In this document: piece after piece, positions 27,178 to 35,354 of the stretch
Numbering within the stretch: position 1 is the stretch's first letter
Layout: every line of letters starts with the position of its first letter
Assembly (NCBI GenBank): GCA_902801845.1
Contig: CADCJW010000008.1
Location: forward strand, 57,047 to 121,046
Origin: an uncultured Eubacteriales bacterium
Lineage (GTDB): Bacteria; Bacillota; Clostridia; Christensenellales; CAG-138
Direction of reading: 5' to 3'
Length of the DNA stretch: 64,000 bases
The notes under the pieces: model-generated
The model's input: the letters and a program-made list of their open reading frames with translations, nothing else
What the model was told of the DNA's origin: nothing
The model's database searches: none
Position numbers and translations under genes: made by a program

Positions 27178-28110
27178 TTACGCTCCAAACAAAGCGGTGG
27201 ACAGGTACCGATCCCCGGTGTCGGGAAGCAGGGCCACGATGGTTTTGCCCGCGTTCTCGGGGCGCTTGGCGAGCTCGATGGCGGCCCACAGGGCAGCCCC
27301 GGAGGAGATGCCCACCAGCACGCCCTCGGTCCGGCCCATGCGGCGACCGGTGGAAAGGGCGTCCTCGTTGGTCACGGGGATGATCTCGTCGTAGACGGCG
27401 GTGTTCAGCACCTCCGGTACAAACCCGGCGCCGATGCCCTGGATCATATGGGCCCCCGCGTGGCCCTCGGAGAGGACGGGAGAGGAGGCGGGCTCCACGG
27501 CCACGATCTTCACCGCGGGATTCTGCTCCTTCAGATACTCACCTACGCCCGTGACGGTGCCGCCGGTGCCCACGCCGGCCACGAAGATGTCCACTTTGCC
27601 GTCGGTGTCCGCCCAGATCTCGGGACCCGTGGTGGCATAGTGGGCGGCGGGGTTGGCGGGGTTCACAAACTGGCCGGGGATGAAGGCGTTCGGGATCTCC
27701 TGCGCCAGCTCGTCGGCCTTGGCGATGGCCCCCTTCATGCCCTTGGACCCCTCGGACAGCACCAGCTCCGCCCCGTAGGCCTTCATGAGTTGGCGGCGCT
27801 CCACGCTCATGGTCTCCGGCATGACGATGATGATCCGATACCCCCTGGCGGCGGCCACGGAGGCAAGGCCGATGCCCGTGTTGCCGGAGGTGGGCTCGAT
27901 GATGACGGAGCCGGGCTTCAAGAGGCCCTTTGCCTCCGCGTCGTCGATCATGGCCTTGGCCACCCGGTCCTTCACGGACCCGGCGGGGTTGAAGTATTCC
28001 AGCTTAGCGAGGACGGTGGCCTTGAGGCCCTCCTCAGCTTCGATGTTTTTGACCTCCAAAAGGGGCGTGTTGCCGATGAGCTGATCGGCGGAAGTATAGA
28101 TGCGGGACAT
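27178..28110 (-). CDS. cysK: O-acetylserine sulfhydrylase (cysteine synthase A)
   Basis: 310 aa PLP enzyme that forms cysteine from O-acetylserine and sulfide. The PLP Lys is K47 in [12 protein letters not shown]. The substrate-binding loop is [10 protein letters not shown] (74-83) and the phosphate-binding loop is [12 protein letters not shown] (about 175). Ribosome site AGGAGG. It is first in a cysK-epsC operon, preceded by a leader peptide with clustered Cys codons and a terminator. Confidence 0.97.
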   Translation of the reverse strand: MSRIYTSADQLIGNTPLLEVKNIEAEEGLKATVLAKLEYFNPAGSVKDRVAKAMIDDAEAKGLLKPGSVIIEPTSGNTGIGLASVAAARGYRIIIVMPETMSVERRQLMKAYGAELVLSEGSKGMKGAIAKADELAQEIPNAFIPGQFVNPANPAAHYATTGPEIWADTDGKVDIFVAGVGTGGTVTGVGEYLKEQNPAVKIVAVEPASSPVLSEGHAGAHMIQGIGAGFVPEVLNTAVYDEIIPVTNEDALSTGRRMGRTEGVLVGISSGAALWAAIELAKRPENAGKTIVALLPDTGDRYLSTALFGA

Positions 28111-28155
28111 GGTTTTTTCCTCCTATGTAAGATATGAAAACCGAACGCGGGATGA

Positions 28156-28190
28156 CAAACAAAAACGGAGAGCCCCATCAGGGCCCTCCG
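28156..28190 (-). terminator. Attenuator terminator upstream of cysK
   Basis: On the minus strand CGGAGGGCCC (28190-28181), loop TGATG, GGGCTCTCCG (28175-28166), then TTTTTGTTTG. It lies 21 nt after the leader-peptide stop and before the cysK ribosome site. The 3' arm GCTCTCCGT is also perfectly complementary over 9 nt to ACGGAGAGC at the leader-peptide ribosome site (28295-28287). Confidence 0.88.
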
Positions 28191-28211
28191 GCAAGCGCTG
28201 CTCCGGGAACT

Positions 28212-28283
28212 CTACATGGGTACAGCAAGGCGGCCGTAAAGCACGGTACAACAACAGATGCAGTTGCAGGTCGCCTTTCTCAT
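28212..28283 (-). CDS. Cysteine-rich leader peptide of the cysK-epsC attenuator
   Basis: 23-residue ORF: M-R-K-A-T, then Cys at positions 6, 8, 10, 11 and 12 (TGC, TGC, TGT, TGT, TGT), ending TVLYGRLAVPM and TAG. The ribosome site GGAGAG is 7-8 nt upstream of ATG 28283. It has its own promoter and is followed by an intrinsic terminator ahead of cysK. This is the classical layout of amino-acid attenuation: stalling at Cys codons when charged tRNA-Cys is scarce would change leader RNA folding. No T-box or SAM riboswitch features are present. Confidence 0.85.
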   Translation of the reverse strand: MRKATCNCICCCTVLYGRLAVPM

Positions 28284-28320
28284 GTGAGCTCTCCGTTCGT
28301 TTTCCTATCGGTTTAGTATG

Positions 28321-28349
28321 TTTATACACTATTTACAGGTCCGTGTCAA
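28321..28349 (-). promoter_or_regulatory. Promoter of the cysteine leader-cysK-epsC transcript
   Basis: On the minus strand TTGACA (28349-28344), a 17-bp spacer and TATAAA (28326-28321). It gives a leader RNA of about 160 nt up to the attenuator T-run. Confidence 0.85.
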
Positions 28350-28382
28350 TAGAGAAGAGGAATTTTTATATATTATTCTCCT

Positions 28383-28437
28383 TGAGCTTCTCTTTTTGGG
28401 CACCTTTTCCCTCATAACCGAGGAGAAAAAGGTGCCC
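28383..28437 (-). repeat. Intergenic palindromic element, copy 6 (module A only)
   Basis: GGGCACCTTTTCCCTC (28398-28413) pairs with GAGGAGAAAAAGGTGCCC (28420-28437) with a minor bulge. On the minus strand the tail AAAAAGAGAAGCTCA follows. The outer arm GGGCACC is a third, still paired, arm sequence. It touches the stop codon of the lipoprotein gene it follows. With the attenuator, it accounts for the gap 28111-28436. Confidence 0.8.
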
Positions 28438-29849
28438 TACTGCCGCTGTATGATGCTGCCATCTACCGCGTTGATGGTGAGATAGCACCAGGACCCGTCC
28501 GAAGTGAGACCCATATTCGCCAACTCCTGGTAGATCAGGGGTGAATCTCCCAGAAAGTCCCAGCAGGGCACCAACAAACACCCTTCCCCATTCTGTTCCG
28601 GCAGACTCACCAAGCTCAAACGCACCTCGGTGATGTGATAGCGCTGGTCCTGGCTATAGATATCCGCGTTGTTGTTCACGATCAGCACCATCTTTTCGAA
28701 TATCTCCCGGATCTTTTGGAAGGGCAGCAGCGTGGCGGCGGCCACCTTTACCTCATCCAAAACACAGGGGCTTTCGTATTCCAGCAGCGCCACGCCCTCC
28801 TCGTCCACCAGCATCCGGCACTGCTCGTATATGTAGCTGGTGTTGTATTCCGTTGGTTCCACCGTCTGCTGATAGGTGAAGCCGTGGGGGGCGCCGTTCA
28901 CCTGCCGGGTGAACACCAGCGCCCAGTAGGCTTCGTATGGGGCGCTGGCCACGTAGGTGTCGCCTCGGTAGACCCGGGTGGGGGAGGCAAAGGCACAGGA
29001 AAGGTGGTCGAGACCCATGTCCCGGAGCTTCGCTTCCGCCTTGAGAATGGCCCCCTCCCGGGTGAGGGACAGCTCGTTGGGCCAGCCGCCGTGGATATAG
29101 GGGAAGTGGATGTATTCGCCTGCCTCCCGCATATACCGCAGACCGCAGCGCATAAACTCGGTGCCTCGGTCGATAGTCAAGCTGGAGGCGGTACCGTCCT
29201 CGTTCAGCACCAAAACGGTGGCATAGCTGTCTGTGGTGTCCTGCTTGCCCTCCTTTGTCCACACGTTCCAGTGCTCCCAGTTCAGGGCAAAGGGGATGAT
29301 CTCCGGCTCATCCGGGGCGCTGGCGGCCTGGGCGATCACCTCCTGCAGATGCTTTTCAAACTCAGCTTTCGTGTCGTAGCTGTCCCAGATCTGGTTTCCA
29401 TACTCGTCCCAGTGGTCGAGATCTTCCTTGAGCTGCAATATCTCACGCTCCCACATGGCCCGTGTCCGCCAGTTCTCCCCGTTCTCCATGCACATCGGAT
29501 CCTCCCCCAGCAGGGCGTGAACGTACCGCAGTATATCCTCGTCGGAAAACACATAGGGGACCACCCGAGCCACCGGCAGCTCCGCTTCCGGCAGGGCCAC
29601 CGGGGCGTCCACGTCCACCGTGAGATGCCCGCCGGCGCTGGTGAGCTTCGCTGCGTACCGCGCCGGTGCCCCCAGCCGCCCAGCCCAGTCCACCCCCGCC
29701 GGGGCGTCGGTGGGGTAGCTCACGTCCCCCTGGGCCTTCTCGATCATCTGCTGCTGATCCTTCCCCACCACGAGGGAGCTTTTCGGCGTCTGCTGACAGC
29801 CGATGCATATAAGCAGGATAGAAAGAATAATGATGCAGATTCTTTTCAT
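28437..29849 (-). CDS. Lipoprotein paralogue C of the two-component locus (DUF6034-like)
   Basis: 470 aa. Lipobox LLICIGC puts the acylated Cys at about 18; QQTPKSSLVVGKDQQQMIEKAQ follows, shared in form with paralogues A and B. The C-terminus has FQKIREIFEKMVLIVNNN, then an outer EVRLSLV...LLVPCWDF...INAVDGSI motif that is common to all three. I believe this is the DUF6034 lipoprotein family, but the number is from memory. The function is unknown; extracytoplasmic location is clear. Last of three tandem paralogues, separated from B by a mini-hairpin array. Confidence 0.83.
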   Translation of the reverse strand: MKRICIIILSILLICIGCQQTPKSSLVVGKDQQQMIEKAQGDVSYPTDAPAGVDWAGRLGAPARYAAKLTSAGGHLTVDVDAPVALPEAELPVARVVPYVFSDEDILRYVHALLGEDPMCMENGENWRTRAMWEREILQLKEDLDHWDEYGNQIWDSYDTKAEFEKHLQEVIAQAASAPDEPEIIPFALNWEHWNVWTKEGKQDTTDSYATVLVLNEDGTASSLTIDRGTEFMRCGLRYMREAGEYIHFPYIHGGWPNELSLTREGAILKAEAKLRDMGLDHLSCAFASPTRVYRGDTYVASAPYEAYWALVFTRQVNGAPHGFTYQQTVEPTEYNTSYIYEQCRMLVDEEGVALLEYESPCVLDEVKVAAATLLPFQKIREIFEKMVLIVNNNADIYSQDQRYHITEVRLSLVSLPEQNGEGCLLVPCWDFLGDSPLIYQELANMGLTSDGSWCYLTINAVDGSIIQRQ

Positions 29850-29868
29850 ATATGCGTTCCTTTCTCAT

Positions 29869-30051
29869 GCGCCATCAGGCGCAAATCATGACCCTGTGGG
29901 TCAAATCATGCCGCAGGCAAATCATGCACCGCAAGGTGCAAATCATCCGATGATTTGATGCTGACGCATCATGATTTGAGCTGGCGCTCATGATTTCTCG
30001 CTGCGCCTTGCCGGGGGCAATGCGCATCTCCATGATTTGACGCGACGCGTC
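29869..30051. repeat. Mini-hairpin array with AAATCAT / ATGATTT spacers
   Basis: About eight short palindromes of unrelated sequence: 29869-29882 (gcgc/gcgc), 29891-29901 (accc/gggt), 29910-29918, 29926-29939 (gcacc/ggtgc), 29957-29970 (gatgc/gcatc), 29978-29989 (gagc/gctc), about 30003-30026, and 30039-30051 (gacgc/gcgtc). They are joined by AAATCAT(G) in the left half and ATGATTT in the right half, mirrored around AAATCATCCGATGATTT (29940-29956). The whole block is therefore a larger inverted structure. It fills the gap between lipoprotein genes B and C. Not a CRISPR: no constant repeat with unique spacers of fixed size. Confidence 0.85.
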
Positions 30052-30057
30052 ATTTCG

Positions 30058-31620
30058 TCAATATCCCTGCAGCGGATCGATGATGCTCCCGTCCACTCCG
30101 TTCACAATGAGCAGGGGCTGGAAGTTCGTGCCCGGGCGGCCGTCCACGGTGCCGTAGAAGCACCAGGCGGGGACCAGGATGCCTCGGGTGAAGGAGTTCT
30201 TGTCGAAGACGCGCCAGAGACACAGCCGCACCTCACTGATCTCGATGTCCCAGTCCCGGTCCGCGCCGTAGTTGGCGTAGACGATGGGCAGCATCTTTTC
30301 GAAGATGGAGCGCACGTCCTCGAAGGGCAGCAGGGCGGCCCGGTCGGTGACGATCTCCTCTATGGCCAAGGGCCCCGTCCAGTGCACCGCCTGGATGCCG
30401 CCGTCGTCCACAGCCACCTCCAGCACCTCGTACTGCCATTCCGGCCCGTAGCCGCTGTCGTCCACCTTTACCTGGCTCATGCCGAAAAAGCTCTCCACGG
30501 GCACCCCCGCGACCCGCCGCAAAAAGCGCACGGCATAGGCCTGGTGCTCCGGCTGCGCCCGCAGCTCGTCGAGATCGGCCGGTTCCCAATACTCCGTCCC
30601 GTATATCTCCTGACGATCGGACAGCAGATACACCCCGTCCACGAACATATCCGACACGCCGCAAGCTGCTGTCAACTCCTCCGCCTGCCGCCGGGCTTCC
30701 GTGGGGGTGAGGGAGAGGCGCAGGACCTCCGGCTCCAGATAGCCCAGGATGGTGTAGTCCTCGGGGAAGGCCACGGGTTCCCCAGAGAGGCTTGCCGCTG
30801 TGGCGTCCGCCAGGATGGTTCCCCCCGAATAGGTGCCCACCATGACGCCGCTCTTGGCCGCATACATCAGGTTGGACCCGCTGTGGGGGGTGAAGTACTG
30901 CTCGTTGCCGTCCTCGTCGATGAAGGTGTAGCTGCCCGCGTCCGTGTAGTCCGCGTCGTTGTTCACGGCGAACCAGCGCCCGGCGTCGTCGCCAAAGGGG
31001 TCGCTGACGGCGTCCACCGCCGTGGCCGTGCCCCGGTTTTTCCCCAGAAAGGTCATGGTATAGGGCTTCAGGGTACCGTCGTTGATCGTCAGGGAAACGG
31101 TTTCGGGCGCGTCCTGATAGGCCTTTTGCAGGCTGGCGATATCGTTCCGCTTGAACTGGACCCGAATATCGTCCTCCCCCCGGGCGATGACGAGCTGGTC
31201 CAGCTCCGTTTGTGCCGCCCGGATCCGCTTTTCGATCACGGCCTTGGGCGTGGCGGTGGGGATGTCGTACATCTGCACCCCGTCCGTCAGGGCCCGGAAG
31301 AAGGCGTACACCCGCTCCTGGTCGAACCGGGCCGCCTGCACATAGGCGAGGGGCAGCGCGTCGGCCTCCGGCAGGACGACCATTGCCTCTCCCTGCATAT
31401 GCACCCTGGCGGCCTCGTTTCGCATGTCCATCACAAAGGCCTCGGGGCAGCCCAGCACCTCCCACAGCGTCCCGCCCGTTTCCGCCGGCGCAGCACTCTC
31501 CCTGGCCTTTTCGATCAACTGCTCGTTGTCCTTCCCGATGACGAAGGGCTCCTCCGGCGTGGGCTGGCATCCAACGCATATCAACAGAATTGTTAGAATA
31601 AAGATACAGGTTTTTCGCAT
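30058..31620 (-). CDS. Lipoprotein paralogue B of the two-component locus (DUF6034-like)
   Basis: 520 aa. Lipobox LLICVGC (Cys at about 18), then QPTPEEPFVIGKDNEQLIEKA, almost the same as paralogue A. The C-terminus FEDVRSIFEKMLPIVYANYG, EVRLCLWRV, ILVPAWCFYGTVDG and IVNGVDGSIIDPLQGY matches A closely, while the central region (about 100-380) is diverged. No catalytic motif was recognised. It starts 12 bp after paralogue A ends, so the two are co-transcribed. Confidence 0.84.
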   Translation of the reverse strand: MRKTCIFILTILLICVGCQPTPEEPFVIGKDNEQLIEKARESAAPAETGGTLWEVLGCPEAFVMDMRNEAARVHMQGEAMVVLPEADALPLAYVQAARFDQERVYAFFRALTDGVQMYDIPTATPKAVIEKRIRAAQTELDQLVIARGEDDIRVQFKRNDIASLQKAYQDAPETVSLTINDGTLKPYTMTFLGKNRGTATAVDAVSDPFGDDAGRWFAVNNDADYTDAGSYTFIDEDGNEQYFTPHSGSNLMYAAKSGVMVGTYSGGTILADATAASLSGEPVAFPEDYTILGYLEPEVLRLSLTPTEARRQAEELTAACGVSDMFVDGVYLLSDRQEIYGTEYWEPADLDELRAQPEHQAYAVRFLRRVAGVPVESFFGMSQVKVDDSGYGPEWQYEVLEVAVDDGGIQAVHWTGPLAIEEIVTDRAALLPFEDVRSIFEKMLPIVYANYGADRDWDIEISEVRLCLWRVFDKNSFTRGILVPAWCFYGTVDGRPGTNFQPLLIVNGVDGSIIDPLQGY

Positions 31621-31632
31621 ATATACATCCTT

Positions 31633-33051
31633 TCAATACCCTAACAGCGGATCGATTACGCTGCCGTCCACAGCGTTGAGGCAAAGCAGGATCTCCTCGC
31701 CCCGGTAGTGGTCGTAGCCGCTCTTGAGCCCGTAGTTGGCGTAATCCTGAAAGCCCGAGGCTTCGGTCATCTGGATGGTGCCGTAGAAGACCCAGGCTGG
31801 GACCAGCAGGCCCTTGAGCTCCGCTGTGTTGTTCTGCTCCCGGATGCGGATGAGCTCCAGGCCCACATGAGAAATATCGATATTCAGAGATTTCAGGTCC
31901 TCCCAGCCCGTGGGATTGTAGAGGATGGGCAGCATCTTCTCCGCCACGGCTGCAATTTGGTCGAAGGGCAGCAGGTTCGTGACCGGGGACACCGTTTCCA
32001 GCACCGTCACCATGTTCTTCCAGTTGACGGACACGATGCCCTCCTCGTCCACGATCAGCCGCAGGCTTTCCACGGGCCAGGGGATGGCGTAGCTCTTGGG
32101 GTCCTTGCGGGCGGCGCCGGACACGTCATAGGCCGCGGGCGCGCCATTCACCAGCCGGCGGCAGTCCACGCACAGGGCCCGGTGCTCCGCGTCGTGGACG
32201 ATGCCGTCCACGTTCCCGTAGGCCGCGTCGTCGATGAGGTATATAACGGCCACCTCGAAGGGATCGCCGATGGCCTCCAGGACTGCCTGGACCTGGCCCA
32301 TGGTCTTTTGATATAGGGGATCGTCCTGCATCGCCGCGGCGTCCATCCGTCGGGCGTTGGCCATGGAGTAGTCGGACCGGCCCCGAAGGTGCCGATAGTA
32401 AGCGAAGCTGGAGCGCTCGTCGGCCTGGGGGAAGGAGTGGACGCTGATCTCCCGGTTTAGGTTGCTTGCACTGAGCACCAGCATGTCCGTGCCGGTTTTT
32501 CCGCTCGTCTCTACCTCGTAGGTCCCGTCGCTGACCCGATCCGGGGAGGTTTCCGGGGCGGTCTCATAGGCCTCCTTCAGGTATTCGATCTCCTGGAGCA
32601 GGCCCTCGTCGTACTCCTCCTTGGACATATCGGCGTCCTGGTCCGGCCCCTTTTCCAGCAGTTCCGTGTAGGCGCGGATGTTCTCCTCGATCTCCGCCTT
32701 GGTCTGCACGTGAGGGAGCTTTAGTCCCTCCCCCTGGGACAGGAGGCGGAACAGGCGGTACACCGTCCCCTGGGGGACGCCCTCCGCCCGGACCCAAACC
32801 GTGGGCAGGGGCACAGCGGGCACCGATACCGCTGCGTCGGCGTGGTAGGTGAAGTTGCCGTTTTCCTGGTCGAAGGTCCACCGTTCCGGCGCGGCGGGGG
32901 GCGTGTACACTTCCGCCGGGGCCTGGGTGGCCGCCGCCTTCTCCAGCATCAGCTCCTGGTCCTTGGGCACGATCAGGGGCTCCTCCGGCGTAGGCTGGCA
33001 ACCAACGCATACCAACAGAAATATCAGAATAAAGATGCATAGCTTACGCAT
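31633..33051 (-). CDS. Lipoprotein paralogue A of the two-component locus (DUF6034-like)
   Basis: 472 aa. Lipobox LLVCVGC (Cys at about 18), followed by QPTPEEPLIVPKDQELMLEKAA. The C-terminus carries FDQIAAVAEKMLPILYNP, ISHVGLELIRI, LLVPAWVFYGTIQ and LNAVDGSVIDPLLGY. Start 33051 was chosen because AAAGGAG lies upstream; the long open frame to 33573 runs into the kinase gene and is not coding. First gene of the lipoprotein operon, behind a promoter with a TTACA direct repeat. Confidence 0.85.
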   Translation of the reverse strand: MRKLCIFILIFLLVCVGCQPTPEEPLIVPKDQELMLEKAAATQAPAEVYTPPAAPERWTFDQENGNFTYHADAAVSVPAVPLPTVWVRAEGVPQGTVYRLFRLLSQGEGLKLPHVQTKAEIEENIRAYTELLEKGPDQDADMSKEEYDEGLLQEIEYLKEAYETAPETSPDRVSDGTYEVETSGKTGTDMLVLSASNLNREISVHSFPQADERSSFAYYRHLRGRSDYSMANARRMDAAAMQDDPLYQKTMGQVQAVLEAIGDPFEVAVIYLIDDAAYGNVDGIVHDAEHRALCVDCRRLVNGAPAAYDVSGAARKDPKSYAIPWPVESLRLIVDEEGIVSVNWKNMVTVLETVSPVTNLLPFDQIAAVAEKMLPILYNPTGWEDLKSLNIDISHVGLELIRIREQNNTAELKGLLVPAWVFYGTIQMTEASGFQDYANYGLKSGYDHYRGEEILLCLNAVDGSVIDPLLGY

Positions 33052-33118
33052 ATATGCGCTCCTTTCGTGGGCCGCGAGGCACAGATCGCTCGATCGTTTG
33101 ACGCCTCTTGTCATGTTC

Positions 33119-33172
33119 AGGATACAGTAGGGGAGAGGGAAAAGTCTTTTCCTTTTTGTAACAAAGTTGTAA
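33119..33172 (-). promoter_or_regulatory. Response-regulator-type promoter of the lipoprotein operon
   Basis: On the minus strand TTACA (33172-33168), N6, TTACA (33161-33157), then 32 nt to TATCCT (33124-33119). No good -35 is present, as expected for an activated promoter. The spacing is identical to that upstream of the response regulator gene at 34603-35265. Confidence 0.75.
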
Positions 33173-33221
33173 TTGCCTGACGCGCGGCATGCCGTAGGGG
33201 AGGGGCTTGTCCCTCCCGCTG

Positions 33222-34601
33222 TCAAAACGTGATCCGGAAGGTGGTCCCCCGGCCCGGCTGGCTGTCCAGGGAGAGGGCGGCCCCGTGGGCGTCGGCGATG
33301 GCCTTGACGAGGGCCAGGCCCAGGCCGCTGCCTCCCTGCTTGCGGCTGCGGGCCTTGTCCACGCGATAGAAGGGCTCGAAGATGTGCTTCTGGGCCTGGG
33401 CGGGGATGCCCCGGCCCCGGTCGCTGACCTCGAAGCACCGGTCCGTGGCCCGGAGGGTAACGGTCTTGTTCCGGTCCTCCGGGTCGTAGCTCCGGGCGCC
33501 GTTCTCCACCAGATTCAACAGCAGGGAGGTCATGAGGGTGGGGTTGAGGGGCAGGGGGGCGGCGTCCTCGCACACGGTGATCAGGGTCACGCCCCGGGCA
33601 GAAAGCCCATCCCGGGCGGCCTCCGCTACGGCGGACAACAGGGCGGCGGGCTCCGTTTCCTCCTTTTCGATACCCTGATCGAGGAGCAGCAGCTCCATGA
33701 GGCTTTGGATCATCCGGTTCATATAGGCCCCCGAACGGCGGATGTGGCGGAGGGAATCCGCCCGCTCCGCCGGGCTCAGCTTGGCGTTTTCCAGCAGCTC
33801 CCCATGGAGGCCGATGGCGGCCAGGGGGGTCTTGAACTCGTGGCTCACCCCGCCGATGAACAGCCGCTGCCGCTCGTTTTGGGCGGTGAGGGCGTCGATT
33901 CGATTTTCCACCGCCTCCGCCATTTGATTGAAGCTGCGCCCCAGGTCGCTGACCTCGTCCCGACCGGAGACGGCCACCCGCTTATCGTAGGCCCCGGCGG
34001 CGATCTCCCCCGTGGCCGCGGTGAGCCGGGAGAGGGGGGCGGTGCTTCGCTTCACCACGAAGAACAGCAGGCCCATGCCCAGCCCCACGCCCAAACCGCA
34101 GACCAGGAGGAACAGCCGGGTGAGCCGCCCTATGGCGTCGTAGACCTCGGTGATGTCCCGGACCAGGCCCACGTAGTAGGTATCGGCCTGGACCCATTCG
34201 TAGCTGGCGACGATCAGCAGCTGCCGCCCGTCCACCGGCCCCCGGAACAGGGCCGCCGCCACGGACTGCTTATCGGGTTGGGCGTATTCGCCGGGGTTCA
34301 CGGACACGGAGGAGTAGAGGATGTCGTCCCCCCGCAGGAGCACCCCCTCCTGGTCGGCGAAGCGGGCGAAGCAGTAGCGGATCAGGCTTTCCCGGGCGGC
34401 GTCGCTGTCGGTATCCGCGGCGTAGTACCGGGCCATGGAGGCGAAGGAGGCGGCCAAGGCGCTCTGCTTGTTTCGGGCCTGATCCTCCGTCAGGGTCAAG
34501 ATGGTCCTTCGGGCATAGAGGAGCAGCACCCCGGCGCAGATGAGCAACACCAGCAGCAGCACTGCCCCGGCCAGCAAACTTATCCGATGACGCAGCTTCA
34601 T
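33222..34601 (-). CDS. Sensor histidine kinase 1 (VanS/PhoR-like)
   Basis: 459 aa. Two membrane helices (about 8-30 and 160-184) flank an extracytoplasmic sensor domain. A HAMP domain (185-238) and HisKA with GGVSHEFKTPLAAI (phospho-His H254) follow, then the ATPase with N-box LLNLVENGARS, G1 VSDRGRGIP, F-box FEPFYRV and G2 GGSGLGLALVKAI. It starts 1 bp after its cognate regulator gene. The signal is unknown; an envelope stress or peptide signal would fit the lipoprotein targets. Confidence 0.93.
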   Translation of the reverse strand: MKLRHRISLLAGAVLLLVLLICAGVLLLYARRTILTLTEDQARNKQSALAASFASMARYYAADTDSDAARESLIRYCFARFADQEGVLLRGDDILYSSVSVNPGEYAQPDKQSVAAALFRGPVDGRQLLIVASYEWVQADTYYVGLVRDITEVYDAIGRLTRLFLLVCGLGVGLGMGLLFFVVKRSTAPLSRLTAATGEIAAGAYDKRVAVSGRDEVSDLGRSFNQMAEAVENRIDALTAQNERQRLFIGGVSHEFKTPLAAIGLHGELLENAKLSPAERADSLRHIRRSGAYMNRMIQSLMELLLLDQGIEKEETEPAALLSAVAEAARDGLSARGVTLITVCEDAAPLPLNPTLMTSLLLNLVENGARSYDPEDRNKTVTLRATDRCFEVSDRGRGIPAQAQKHIFEPFYRVDKARSRKQGGSGLGLALVKAIADAHGAALSLDSQPGRGTTFRITF

Positions 34602-34602
34602 T

Positions 34603-35265
34603 TTACCGATCCTCTAATCTGTAGCCCAGCTTCTGCACGGTCTTGATGGCGTCATTGAGGCCCAGCTTCCGCCGCAGGGAGGAGATCTTCACGTCCACGG
34701 ACCGGCTTTCGCCCATGTATTCAAAGCCCCATACCTCGCTCAAGAGTTGCTCCCGGGTCACGGTCAGGTTCTTGTGCTTCATGAGGAAGAGCAGCACGTT
34801 GTATTCGAGGGGCCGCAAATCCACCCGCTTCCCGGCCTTGTAGACTTCGTGGCGGTAATCGTCCAGCTCCACGTCCCCGGCCCGATAGATCCGGTTCAGC
34901 TTCCCGGTCCGCACCAGCACCTTCTCCATCCGCACCATGAGGGCCATCATGTCGAAGGGCTTGGTCACGTAATCCTCCGCACCGTCCAGCAGGCCCCGGA
35001 TCTCCGAGGCTGCGTCCGCCTTGGCGGTCATGTAGATGACGGGGATGGCGTATTTCTTCATGTAGGACAAAAGCTCGAAGCCGTCCATGCCGGGGAGCAT
35101 GATGTCGAGGAGCGCTAAATCGAAGGCGTGGTCCGCCTCCAGACTGTCGGCGGCGGCCCGCCCGTCCTCGAAGCGGACGCAGTCGTACCCCACGATCTTC
35201 AGATTCAGCGCCACGGCGTCGGCGATGGCCTGGTCGTCCTCCACCAAAAGGATCCGGTTTTGCAT
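34603..35265 (-). CDS. Response regulator 1 (OmpR family)
   Basis: 220 aa. The receiver domain has acidic pocket E9-D10-D11 and phospho-Asp D54 (ALLDIMLPG), T82 region (YMTAKAD) and K104 region (VTKPFD). The C-terminal winged helix has RPLEYNVLLFLMKHKNLTVTREQLLSEVWG and VDVKISSLRRKL. Start 35265 follows AGAGAGGAG; the longer frame upstream is not coding. Its promoter carries the TTACA-N6-TTACA box, so it is probably autoregulated and also drives the lipoprotein operon. Confidence 0.94.
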   Translation of the reverse strand: MQNRILLVEDDQAIADAVALNLKIVGYDCVRFEDGRAAADSLEADHAFDLALLDIMLPGMDGFELLSYMKKYAIPVIYMTAKADAASEIRGLLDGAEDYVTKPFDMMALMVRMEKVLVRTGKLNRIYRAGDVELDDYRHEVYKAGKRVDLRPLEYNVLLFLMKHKNLTVTREQLLSEVWGFEYMGESRSVDVKISSLRRKLGLNDAIKTVQKLGYRLEDR

Positions 35266-35294
35266 ATAAAAAACTCCTCTCTTTCCCTGCCTAT

Positions 35295-35348
35295 AGGATA
35301 CCATGATCGGGAAAGAGAGGGTGCAAAATAGATGTAATTTCTTTGTAA
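35295..35348 (-). promoter_or_regulatory. Promoter of response regulator 1 with TTACA direct repeat
   Basis: On the minus strand TTACA (35348-35344), N6, TTACA (35337-35333), N6 and a third weaker TTGCA, then 32 nt from the second TTACA to TGG-TATCCT (-10 at 35300-35295). The geometry is the same as at 33119-33172. Confidence 0.78.
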
Positions 35349-35354
35349 TACTTA

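Noticed and set aside
28111..28320. T-box or SAM riboswitch upstream of cysK
   Set aside because: No T-box AGGGTGGNACCGCG-like block and no SAM riboswitch core were found. The leader ORF with Cys codons explains the terminator better.
29869..30051. CRISPR array
   Set aside because: The constant part is only 7-8 nt and the variable parts are palindromes of 9-24 nt, in opposite orientations in the two halves.
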